Below are positions 32,301 through 39,801 of a DNA stretch of 64,000 nt, piece by piece. The stretch spans positions 1 to 64,000 of IMG/VR virus record IMGVR_UViG_3300008107_000023; one strand, written 5' to 3'. The position numbers and the translations under genes were made by a program. The notes beneath the pieces are model-generated. The model did no database searches and had not been told where the DNA came from. It saw nothing but the letters and a program-made list of their open reading frames with translations. The stretch is from a virus. Positions within the stretch are counted from its first letter, which is position 1. Each line of letters opens with the position of its first letter.

Positions 32301-35300
32301 AGTTATCTGCCATCAGACACTGGGGATATTACAATAATAAATTCATATAACCAATTTGATTATTGTGATTTACCTGCAATTAATGGAGTTAAGTCAAGTG
32401 ATATTATTGATATTAGACCTAGAGTATCAAATTATTCCGTAACTTCTGGATCCAGATCACCATTTGAGTTTTTGGCAAGATCATTTACTTCTAGCGGAAA
32501 TTCTGCATCTAATATTTTAGCTTCAGATGAGTCAATACTATTAGATTATTCTTATTATTTGCCTAGAATAGATAAAATTTTCTTAACTAAAGAAGGATAT
32601 TTGCAGTTAAGTAAAGGAGAACCCTCAGATAATCCTCAACCACCACTACCAGCAGATGATGCTATAGAAGTTGCAACAATGCTACTTCCCGCATATTTGT
32701 GTGATCTAAGTTCCATTAACATAAGCATGATGGAGCATAAGAGATATAGAATGGTTGATATCTCTAGTTTAGAAAATAGAATTAAAAATCTAGAATACTA
32801 TACTTCATTGTCTCTTCTGGAAAGTGATACTTCCAATCTACAAATTAGAGACACAAATGGATTGAACCGATTTAAGTGCGGTTTCTTTGTCGATGATTTT
32901 TCAGATACTAAGTCTCAACTAAAGAAAACGATAGTAAAGAATAGTATTGATGTCAAAAACTCAGAACTAAGACCTTCTCCTTATACAACTTCAATTGACT
33001 TACTTTTAGGATCAACTTCATTTGTTGGAATTGATGGAGTATATGATCCAACAGCAGATCTTGGATATGTGACCGATTTGATTGGAACTGGAATTAAGAG
33101 AACTGGCGATGTAATAACACTAGATTATACTGAGGTTTTAGAAATAGATCAACCTTATGGCACAAGAGTTGAAAGTGTTGCTCCATATAGAGTTGCTTAT
33201 TACAATGGTACCATAGAGTTAACACCTTCTTCTGATATTTGGGTTGATACTGTAAGATTGTCAGCGAATAATATTAATGTACAAGGCAATTATACAGAAA
33301 CTTTCTCTCAAATCAGCATTGCTGATTTAGATAAGCAAACTGGTTTTGGACCCGTAATTTGGGGATCTTGGGAAACTAATTGGACAGGAACCACTAAACA
33401 AACTCAAACTGAAGTTGTTCAAGATGAGTATGGCAATACTTTCCAAGAAACGTATGATATTACATTGGCTAGTGGAACAGCCGCTAGAAAAGGATTAAGA
33501 ACTAGCACTAAAGCAGAATTTAGTACAGTTTCTCTTGGCGATAAGATTCTAAGTACGGATATAATTCCATACATGAGATCTAGAAATATTGAATTTGTTG
33601 CAAAGAGATTAAAACCCTCTACAAGAGTATATGCGTTTTTTGACGGAAAGGATATTAATAGATTTATTGTTCCAAAACTAATTGAAGTTTCTATGCAGTT
33701 TGGATCATTTGTAGTTGGAGAAACTGTTAAAGGTTATATCGAAGGTTCTTCACAAGATACTCAAGAAAGTCCTTCAATATCTTTTAGAGTAAGTTCTTCT
33801 AATCATAAGTATGGTCCATATAATAATCCTTCAGATATCTATGTTTCAAATCCATATAATAGAAACGAATTTTTACCTTCTGAGTATTCTACAACTTCAA
33901 CTACTCTAAATGTAGACACATATAGTTTAGCATATCAATCACAGGGTTTATATTATGGATATGTTCTTCCAGGAATGAAGTTAAAAGGACAAACTAGCGG
34001 AGCTGAAGCAACAGTTGCAGATGTCAGATTAATTACTGATAGTATTGGGGTTATAATAGGATCTTTCTATATTCCAAATCCAAACATCAATACAAATCCT
34101 TATTTTACAACAGGAACAAAATTATTCAGATTGACAAGTAGCAATCTAAATTCTCAAGTACAGGGAAGTATTACTAGTGCAGAAGAAAAATTCTATGCAG
34201 AAGGTAAAGTTAATAAGGCTCAAGAAAATGTTCTTTCTTTAAGAAATGTTAGAGTTGAAAACCAAACAGTCATCGATGCAACTTCGGTTGTTTCTGATGG
34301 ATATACTGTTGTAGAAACTACTCCAATCAATGTTCCTTCAATTCCTCCTTCTCCCGCACCAGTTAGTGGTGGTGGAAGAGGTGATAATGATACTCCTCTA
34401 TCTAAACCAGTTGATGTTCCCAATCCTCCAGTCGCACCAACAACTGGTGTAGAGTACCTATTGACAACTGCAAGAGGAACTGGAAAAACAGTTGCCGTTG
34501 AACTTCAAACCGTTACATATCAAGGAAAAGAATACAACTATGCTGAACTTGAATCTAAGAAGAGCATTTCCACCCAAGAGGCTAAACAAATATTCGCTCA
34601 ACAAGGTGTTACTCTTACTGCAGCCGATATAAGATTTGAGAGGAAGACCCGAGATAAGGATATTAGACAAGATAAGTTAGATGCTAGAATTGTTAGCGAT
34701 GAAAAACTGAATAATATTTTAAGTCAGTCTGGAGTAAAATCTAGAAATACTGATACTAAAGTTATTGCAAATGTAAGTAGAACTGGAGGAACTAATAGGT
34801 CAGTTACTGTAGGTCAACAAGTTACGACTACTCAAAGATCTAAAGACGGATTTGTTGGCAAAAATAATACTAGATCTGTTGGTACAAGTATTGTTATATC
34901 AGGTGGTTCTATGGGTGGTGGAAGTAATATGAGTTCTGGTTCTGGTGGATTTGTGACTTCCAATTCAAATTCGAGCAATAGAGGAGGAAATTCTAGTGGT
35001 TCTATGAGTGGTGGTGGTGGTGGAAATAATGGCGGATCTGCTGGCGGAGCTTCTATGAGCGGCGGTGGCGGAGGTAGCAGTGGTGGAGGAATGAGTGGCG
35101 GCAGCAGTGGTGGCAGCAGTGGCGGCGGTAGTAGTGGTGGTAGCAGTGGTGGAGGAATGAGTGGCGGCAGCAGTGGCGGCGGTAGTAGTGGTGGTAGCAG
35201 TGGTGGAGGAATGAGTGGCGGCAGCAGTGGCGGCGGTAGTAGTGGTGGTGGTGGTATGGGTATGAGTGACATTAATTTAAAAACCAACATTCAACCTATC

Positions 35301-35342
35301 AATAATGCACTAAATAGATTGTTTAGTATTAATCTGAAATAA
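29388..35342 (+). CDS. DUF4815-type baseplate/tail structural protein, N-terminal half with Gly/Ser tail and truncated S74 domain
   Basis: 1984 residues. The start (YFDDFDAINGYYRVLFKPGY, then PVQARELTTIQSILQ) is the DUF4815 signature of T4-like marine phages. The body ends around residue 1640 at AEEKFYAEGKVNKAQENVLS. In relatives, as I recall, a DPLAQSF-type C-terminal domain comes next. Here it is replaced by a Pro-rich linker, a helical stretch and a Gly/Ser/Met tail (about 1835-1955). The frame then begins an S74 intramolecular-chaperone domain (SDINLKTNIQPINNAL) and stops after about 26 residues. The rest of S74 lies in the next frame at 35342, and the missing DPLAQSF part begins the gene at 36067. 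Confidence 0.85.
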   Translation: MPQETNLNVSPYFDDFDAINGYYRVLFKPGYPVQARELTTIQSILQNQIEQFGNHFFKEGSVVIPGGVNYVDSYKAVELQNLYLGTNVIAYLPSLIGRTLRGQNSGVRATVIGVLDFTNSDRGNNTLYVNYLNSDSQTNSYEGFADGEILLIEGALTTKSSLNREQSVIFQDGEGIASTISVDCNSPSSAVIISSGVYFLRGCFVEVPEQTILLDQYSNTPSYKVGFEIFEDIITSDKDKSLNDNAQGFSNYSAPGADRLSIKAVISKVPLGVKDVENFVQLLEVENGVLRSVSNTPQYNILQKELARRTYEESGDYYVVQPKLSVQESLNDLKGNNGLFTEDQITYDGKVPSEDLGTYKISPLKAFVRGYEIETISPTFIDFEKPRTTKKLQNRSINYVTGPTFTLNRVYGSPSLGIATSYTLSLRNSRIGSDQKTASGKEIGLARVYDFALESGSYSTAYPDINEWDISLYDIQTYTEIFLNEPISLSNSVHIKGKSSGAVGFLRFDASNSGIITAYNTKGNFIVGEKIIFNGTESISRVSTAITDYYPNDIKSLYGVVGSASTFTADVKQYPSINIGQVNITAGSGGISTVSSSSFIFSGIATVGNIVSYSNPGLSTVSYARIEAVFQNSIRISAVNKVIGVCEGDLPTTIINPSDFNILTSRFQSSTDNTLYTVLPNQNISSVDLENSNLTIRKEFIVNITSNSTGTIVAGSNETFLPFDEERYVLIRYDGQTENLSADKFVFTSGSTELTINGLGSNTTARLIATLRKVNIKEKVKNRNRVRSIIIDKSKYEGSGIGSTTFNDGLTYGNYPYGTRVQDSDICLMEPDVTKIIGIFESNDTSNPDLPAISMISLSGPTNKTGDLLIGEEIVGKESNAVAIYSEKLNDLKISLIYLNENRFKVGETVKFKESGIQAIITEVESGDQNITNSFTFENGQTNTIYDYSRIVRKTTSSEPTRRLKILFESASYLPSDTGDITIINSYNQFDYCDLPAINGVKSSDIIDIRPRVSNYSVTSGSRSPFEFLARSFTSSGNSASNILASDESILLDYSYYLPRIDKIFLTKEGYLQLSKGEPSDNPQPPLPADDAIEVATMLLPAYLCDLSSINISMMEHKRYRMVDISSLENRIKNLEYYTSLSLLESDTSNLQIRDTNGLNRFKCGFFVDDFSDTKSQLKKTIVKNSIDVKNSELRPSPYTTSIDLLLGSTSFVGIDGVYDPTADLGYVTDLIGTGIKRTGDVITLDYTEVLEIDQPYGTRVESVAPYRVAYYNGTIELTPSSDIWVDTVRLSANNINVQGNYTETFSQISIADLDKQTGFGPVIWGSWETNWTGTTKQTQTEVVQDEYGNTFQETYDITLASGTAARKGLRTSTKAEFSTVSLGDKILSTDIIPYMRSRNIEFVAKRLKPSTRVYAFFDGKDINRFIVPKLIEVSMQFGSFVVGETVKGYIEGSSQDTQESPSISFRVSSSNHKYGPYNNPSDIYVSNPYNRNEFLPSEYSTTSTTLNVDTYSLAYQSQGLYYGYVLPGMKLKGQTSGAEATVADVRLITDSIGVIIGSFYIPNPNINTNPYFTTGTKLFRLTSSNLNSQVQGSITSAEEKFYAEGKVNKAQENVLSLRNVRVENQTVIDATSVVSDGYTVVETTPINVPSIPPSPAPVSGGGRGDNDTPLSKPVDVPNPPVAPTTGVEYLLTTARGTGKTVAVELQTVTYQGKEYNYAELESKKSISTQEAKQIFAQQGVTLTAADIRFERKTRDKDIRQDKLDARIVSDEKLNNILSQSGVKSRNTDTKVIANVSRTGGTNRSVTVGQQVTTTQRSKDGFVGKNNTRSVGTSIVISGGSMGGGSNMSSGSGGFVTSNSNSSNRGGNSSGSMSGGGGGNNGGSAGGASMSGGGGGSSGGGMSGGSSGGSSGGGSSGGSSGGGMSGGSSGGGSSGGSSGGGMSGGSSGGGSSGGGGMGMSDINLKTNIQPINNALNRLFSINLK
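34891..35265 (+). repeat. Gly/Ser/Met minisatellite inside the structural gene
   Basis: Near-perfect GGT/GGC/AGT/AGC repeats encode GMSGGSSGGGSSGG-type units. GGAGGAATGA recurs at 35085, 35151 and 35205 (periods 66 and 54 bases, both multiples of three), so copy changes would keep the frame. This gives the false Pro-rich ORF on the other strand. Confidence 0.85.
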
Positions 35343-35611
35343 TGGGATTGTATCTTGATAAAATAACAAGATTAAATGGAAAATATTATGAGTGGAATAA
35401 TAAAATGAAAGAAATAACCGGTGTGACAGGAAATTCTTATGGAGTTATAGCACAAGAAGTCCAAAAAGAATTTCCTGAAATGGTCGAAATGCAAGATAAT
35501 GGATATCTTGCTGTTGATTACAAACAACTAATTCCTGTTATCATTGAAGCATTAAAGGAAATGAAGCAAGAGATGGATTCATTAAAAAAAATTATTGGTC
35601 AAACTATATGA
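35342..35611 (+). CDS. C-terminal part of an S74 intramolecular chaperone domain, separate frame
   Basis: 89 residues. LDKITRLNGKYYEWN, then SYGVIAQEVQKEFPEMV, then YLAVDYKQLIPVIIEALKEM is the core and C-terminal coiled coil of Peptidase_S74, normally preceded by SDI-x-x-K...NAL in one chain. The preceding gene supplies that N-terminal piece and ends in TAATG, so this ATG shares one base with its stop (-1 frame). It may be made by reinitiation, by frameshift or bypass, or be a broken gene end. The stop overlaps the SET gene by ATGA. S74 domains fold and release fibre or spike trimers by self-cleavage before the Ser-Asp. Confidence 0.8.
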   Translation: MGLYLDKITRLNGKYYEWNNKMKEITGVTGNSYGVIAQEVQKEFPEMVEMQDNGYLAVDYKQLIPVIIEALKEMKQEMDSLKKIIGQTI

Positions 35612-36009
35612 GAAGAAATGTTGAGTCTTTCAAGTCAATGCATTTAAATGATTTGATATTTTCGGAAAAAATGATAGTCCAAAGATCAAATATACATAGA
35701 TGGGGAGTTTTTGCAAAAGATTCAATAAAAAAATATGAAATTTTAGAGGAATTTCCTTACTTTAAAGTACCTTTAGAAGAATTAAATAATGCTCCTTCTT
35801 GTGTAAGTTATAGTTACAATTTAGATAATGAATTTAGTATTATAGGAATGGGTTTTTGTGGATTGTATAATCATAGTTTTGATCCAAATGTAGATTATGA
35901 AATAGATAAAGTAAATGAAGTAATGAGGCATTATGCTATTAGGGATATTGATGCTGGTGAGGAATTGACTTTAAATTATGGAGAAGAAAATGCTGAAAAT
36001 TTTATTTAA
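35608..36009 (+). CDS. SET-domain protein (probable lysine methyltransferase)
   Basis: 133 residues. The SET-domain landmarks are in order: NIHRWGVFAKDSIKK (29-42, first strands), GLYNHSFDPN (85-94, the N-H-S motif that binds S-adenosylmethionine), then DIDAGEELTLNYG (113-125, with the catalytic-pocket Tyr124). It is short, with no Cys-rich post-SET part visible. Family members methylate protein lysines. The target here is unknown; virion proteins or host factors are possible. It is coupled by ATGA overlap to the S74 fragment and lies between the two halves of the DUF4815-type gene. Confidence 0.88.
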   Translation: MRRNVESFKSMHLNDLIFSEKMIVQRSNIHRWGVFAKDSIKKYEILEEFPYFKVPLEELNNAPSCVSYSYNLDNEFSIIGMGFCGLYNHSFDPNVDYEIDKVNEVMRHYAIRDIDAGEELTLNYGEENAENFI

Positions 36010-36017
36010 CTAGAAAA

Positions 36018-36024
36018 ATAAATA
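36018..36024 (+). promoter_or_regulatory. Late promoter ATAAATA
   Basis: ATAAATA in the 57-base gap after the SET gene, 42 bases before the ATG at 36067. It gives the C-terminal half gene its own late promoter. Confidence 0.5.
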
Positions 36025-36066
36025 ATTAATAGTAATAAACTTGAGTAAAAATCAACAGATAAAAAA

Positions 36067-38571
36067 ATGAAACTAGTAGATCCATTAGCACAATCTTTTT
36101 ATGTAGAGCCAAAGAGTGGAATATTTGTAACTTCTGTTGATCTTTATTTTTTCTCCAAAGATCCGGAACTTCCAGTAACGGTTCAATTGAGACCAATGAA
36201 TTTGGGGTTTCCATCGAATAAAGTATATCCATTTAGTGAGATTGTAGTAGATCCTAAAGATGTAAATGTATCCGACGATGGATCAGTGGCCACGCGAGTA
36301 ACATTCAAGTCACCGATTTATCTATCTGGATCAGAATTTCATTGTATATGTTTGTTATCAAACTCAAGTGAGTATCTAGTCTGGTTATCTAGATTGGGAG
36401 AGATTGATACCGAGTCACAAACTCAACTAGAATCTAAACAAATTGTAGTAACAAAACAACCTCTTTCTGGTTCTATTTTTAAATCACAAAATGGAATAAC
36501 TTGGAATCCAAGTGATTTTGACGATTTAAAGTTCAAACTTTATAGAGCTAGTTTTGGTGTAATTGGAGATGTAAATTTTTACAATCCAGATTTATCTACA
36601 GGAAATGGAGAAGTAGCAAGATTAGTAAAAAGACCACTATTTTTAAATTCGAGGAAAGTTAAAGTTGGATTGGGGACAACTTTATCGACAAGTGATCTAC
36701 CAACACTAGGAAATACAATTGTCCAAAGAAATTCTAGTGTAACTGCTAATTATGTTGGATATGCAGGATCTTGCAGTGGAAATTTAACAATTGTAAATGC
36801 TGGAATTGGATATACACCGTCTTCGGGAAATAGAACTTTTGCTGGAGTAGCTTTAACTAGTGTGACTGGTACCGGCAAAAATGCGACAGCAAATATTCAT
36901 ATATCTAATGGTGTTGCTGTTGCTGCAACAATTCAATCTGGCGGAACAGGATATATTGTTGGTGATATCCTAACCGCAAATCAAATTGGAAATGATACAT
37001 TAGGAAGAAATATTAGATTATCGGTAAGTTCTCTATCAGGAATTAATGAACTTATCGTAGACCAGGTTCAAGGAGAATTTTTGACTGGTGTAGGAAATAC
37101 TTTGCAGTATGTAAATAATTCTGGAATAACTACGGATCTAAAGGCAACGGGATCTAACGTTCTTGCAAGTACAATCGAACTTCAAAGTGATGGTTTACAT
37201 ATTAAAGTAAATCACAAAAATCATGGAATGCACTCACCTACAAATACTGTTTCGATTTCAAATGTTTTGCCAGATACAATTCCGTCAAAATTAATGGCAA
37301 ATTATGATCTATCTTCAACTGCAGATATCTTAGTCGAAGATGAATCAGTATTTGGTACATTTGAAAATGTTGGAGTTGGAACATCCAATTTAGGATACGC
37401 AAGAATTGGAGATGAAATTATTTCATACTCAGGAACTTCTACTGGCGCTTTAACTGGAATAACAAGATCCGTTGACCAAACCGTTGCGTCTTCTTATACA
37501 ACAGGAACTCAAATATACAAATATGAACTTGGATCAGTTTCATTGAGGAGGATTAATAAAGATCATAGTCTTGGCGACTCTACTGTTAGTGAATCTATAG
37601 GACTTGATCATTATCATATAAAAATAGATACTAGTTCTAATGGCATTGATAGATCTACAGGAGCAAGTTTTCCTAAGTTATATTTGAATGAAACAAAATC
37701 TGCAGGTGGATCTAGAGTTAATGCATCACAAAATATACAATATGAAATTATTAGACCAAATATCGAAACATTAACTCTTAATGGAACTAAAATAAATGCT
37801 TCAATAAGAACTGTTAGTGGAACAAGTGTAAGCGGAAATGAAGAGTCTTTCTCAGATCAGGGTTTTGAAGAAATTAATTTAAATGCGAACAATTATTTAA
37901 ATTCGCCAAGATTAATATGCTCTAAAGTAAATGAAAATAGTAAACTGTCTACACTGCCAGGCAAAAAATCATTTACTTTAAATATGAGACTATTGACAGC
38001 AAATACTTATATTTCTCCAGTTATAGATCTTCATAGATCTGGTATGATTTTAACGTCTAATAGAATTAATAATGTCATTGAAGATTATGTAGAAGATGAG
38101 AGAGTGTCTACTCTTAAAGATGATCCAACCGCATTTGTATATGCAACGAAACCAATTTCACTAGAAACTCCAGCAACTTCCATTAAATTATATGTAAATG
38201 CATATGTAAATGTGGATAGTGATATAAGGGCTTTATTTGCAATTGCTAACGATCCAAAAGAAGAACTGATTTATTATCCATTCCCAGGATATGACAATCT
38301 ATCAATAGTCGGAGAAACTTCAATTTCTCCAAGTCCAGAAACTATCAAAAAAGTTGTCGATACATCAAAAAATAGTGGAAGACCGGACAGAAAAAGACCA
38401 AAAAGCACTAAAAGAGGATTTTTTGCCAATCAACTTGAATTTATTGAGCATGAATTTACTATAGACCAATTACCGGCATTTAGATATTTTAGTGTTAAGT
38501 TAATAGGAACTTCAACAAATCAAACATACCCTCCAAGATTTAGACAATTAAGAGTTATTGCACTTGCCTAA
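36067..38571 (+). CDS. Tail/baseplate structural protein: separated C-terminal half of a DUF4815-type protein
   Basis: 834 residues. It begins MKLVDPLAQSFYVEPKSGIF, then VTVQLRPMNLG and SDDGSVATRVTFKSPIYLSG. I know this text as the interior or C-terminal domain of DUF4815-type proteins, not as a protein start. A GGTGY-type beta module lies at about residues 275-300, and an RIGDEIISYSG...TGITRS module lies near 440-470. The C-terminal ~150 residues (RLICSKVNENSKL onwards, ending PPRFRQLRVIALA) are a compact domain. It probably assembles with the 29388 product in the baseplate. Confidence 0.82.
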   Translation: MKLVDPLAQSFYVEPKSGIFVTSVDLYFFSKDPELPVTVQLRPMNLGFPSNKVYPFSEIVVDPKDVNVSDDGSVATRVTFKSPIYLSGSEFHCICLLSNSSEYLVWLSRLGEIDTESQTQLESKQIVVTKQPLSGSIFKSQNGITWNPSDFDDLKFKLYRASFGVIGDVNFYNPDLSTGNGEVARLVKRPLFLNSRKVKVGLGTTLSTSDLPTLGNTIVQRNSSVTANYVGYAGSCSGNLTIVNAGIGYTPSSGNRTFAGVALTSVTGTGKNATANIHISNGVAVAATIQSGGTGYIVGDILTANQIGNDTLGRNIRLSVSSLSGINELIVDQVQGEFLTGVGNTLQYVNNSGITTDLKATGSNVLASTIELQSDGLHIKVNHKNHGMHSPTNTVSISNVLPDTIPSKLMANYDLSSTADILVEDESVFGTFENVGVGTSNLGYARIGDEIISYSGTSTGALTGITRSVDQTVASSYTTGTQIYKYELGSVSLRRINKDHSLGDSTVSESIGLDHYHIKIDTSSNGIDRSTGASFPKLYLNETKSAGGSRVNASQNIQYEIIRPNIETLTLNGTKINASIRTVSGTSVSGNEESFSDQGFEEINLNANNYLNSPRLICSKVNENSKLSTLPGKKSFTLNMRLLTANTYISPVIDLHRSGMILTSNRINNVIEDYVEDERVSTLKDDPTAFVYATKPISLETPATSIKLYVNAYVNVDSDIRALFAIANDPKEELIYYPFPGYDNLSIVGETSISPSPETIKKVVDTSKNSGRPDRKRPKSTKRGFFANQLEFIEHEFTIDQLPAFRYFSVKLIGTSTNQTYPPRFRQLRVIALA

Positions 38572-38573
38572 TT

Positions 38574-38798
38574 ATGACGCACATAAAAGTAAAAGAAAAT
38601 GCAAGTTATGTGAGAGATGAAAATAGTGGCGCTATTCTAAATACAAATATTTCCGAATATCATACTTATTTGCAACAAAAAGCATTAAAAGAGTTAGAAT
38701 CACAAAAAATAAAAAATCTTGAGGAGGATGTCAATTCTATAAAAACAGATCTTGAAGAAATTAAAGGTTTATTAAGGAGATTTTTAAATGGATCCTAG
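38574..38798 (+). CDS. Small coiled-coil cyanophage protein, 74 aa
   Basis: 74 residues: an N-terminal strand part (VKVKENASYVRDENSGAIL-like, residues 4-22) and a C-terminal coiled coil (about 40-70, LEEDVNSIKTDLEEIKGLL). Similar proteins sit just before gp13 in other cyanophages, as I recall. It begins two bases after the structural gene stop and overlaps the next gene by 11 bases. Perhaps a virion assembly factor; the function is unknown. Confidence 0.75.
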   Translation: MTHIKVKENASYVRDENSGAILNTNISEYHTYLQQKALKELESQKIKNLEEDVNSIKTDLEEIKGLLRRFLNGS

Positions 38799-38952
38799 TA
38801 CAATTGAATTAGAAAATATTACCAAGTTGTTTGAATATGAGAAAATGTGTAGAGAGATAGATAGTATAGAGGATATTGAAAAAGTAAAATTAATGCTTAA
38901 GTGCTATTTAAAATTATATCTAAAACAACAAGAGGTCGTTTGTAACTTATAG
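38788..38952 (+). CDS. Small conserved protein upstream of gp13, 54 aa
   Basis: ATG at 38788, preceded by AAGGAG, to TAG at 38950-38952. The 54-residue product (MDPSTIELENITKLFEYEKM start, ending YLKQQEVV) is helical. Near-identical short proteins precede the neck gene gp13 in T4-like cyanophages (memory). The function is unknown. Confidence 0.78.
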   Translation: MDPSTIELENITKLFEYEKMCREIDSIEDIEKVKLMLKCYLKLYLKQQEVVCNL

Positions 38953-38955
38953 AAA

Positions 38956-39795
38956 ATGGCACAACCAACCAGCAGACAAGAATTAATTGATTATTGCAAG
39001 AGAAAACTAGGTTATCCTGTTTTGGAAATTAACGTTGCGGATGAACAAATTGAAGACCTAGTAGATGATGCGATACAGTTTTTCCAAGAAAGACATTTTG
39101 ACGGCGTTTATCCTACGTTTTTTAAATATAAAGTCAATCAAAATGATATTGATCGAGGAAGAGCAAAAGTTGGTGGTGTTGGAGTTGCAAGTACAAGTGC
39201 AACAACAAATATAGTTGGTACTGCAACGACATTTACTTATTATGAAAATAGCAATTATTTACAAATTCCTCCGTCTGTAATAGGTGTCAATAAAATTTTC
39301 CATTTTGACGGTGCCAACACTATAACCCACAATATGTTTAGTGTTAAATATCAATTATTTTTAAATGATATTTATTATTGGGGAACAACAGAACTTTTGA
39401 GTTATGCAATGGTCAAAACTTATCTTGAAGATTTGAATTGGTTATTGACAACTCAAAAACAGATAAGATTTAATAAAAGACAAGACAGATTATATTTGGA
39501 TATAGATTGGTCAAGTGTTAGTCCAGATACATTTTTTGTTATTGATTGTTACACCACACTAGATCCTAACGATTATAGTAGGGTTTGGAATGATTCTTTC
39601 CTCAAACCATATTTGACTTCATTAATTAAAAAGCAGTGGGGGCAGAATTTGATTAAGTTCCAAGGTGTTAAATTGCCAGGTGGAGTAGAATTGAATGGTA
39701 GGCAGATATATGACGACGCTCAGAGAGAGATTGATGTTCTAATGGATAAAATGTCAAGTACATACGAATTACCTCCTTTAGATATGGTAGGTTAA
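38956..39795 (+). CDS. gp13: Neck protein gp13 (head completion)
   Basis: 279 residues (T4 gp13 has 309). The start RQELIDYCKRKLGYPVLEIN and VDDAIQFFQERHFDG are strongly conserved in this family. An insertion of Gly/Ala/Thr-rich residues at about 70-95 (VGVASTSATTNIVG) is typical of the cyanophage version. gp13 forms the upper neck ring and, with gp14, seals the filled head and joins it to the tail. Directly followed by gp14, as in T4. Confidence 0.95.
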   Translation: MAQPTSRQELIDYCKRKLGYPVLEINVADEQIEDLVDDAIQFFQERHFDGVYPTFFKYKVNQNDIDRGRAKVGGVGVASTSATTNIVGTATTFTYYENSNYLQIPPSVIGVNKIFHFDGANTITHNMFSVKYQLFLNDIYYWGTTELLSYAMVKTYLEDLNWLLTTQKQIRFNKRQDRLYLDIDWSSVSPDTFFVIDCYTTLDPNDYSRVWNDSFLKPYLTSLIKKQWGQNLIKFQGVKLPGGVELNGRQIYDDAQREIDVLMDKMSSTYELPPLDMVG

Positions 39796-39801
39796 TGTTA
39801 T

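Noticed and set aside
34832-35290. 152-codon proline-rich frame on the - strand
   Set aside because: It is the reverse reading of the Gly/Ser minisatellite; GGT/GGC repeats read backwards give runs of Pro.
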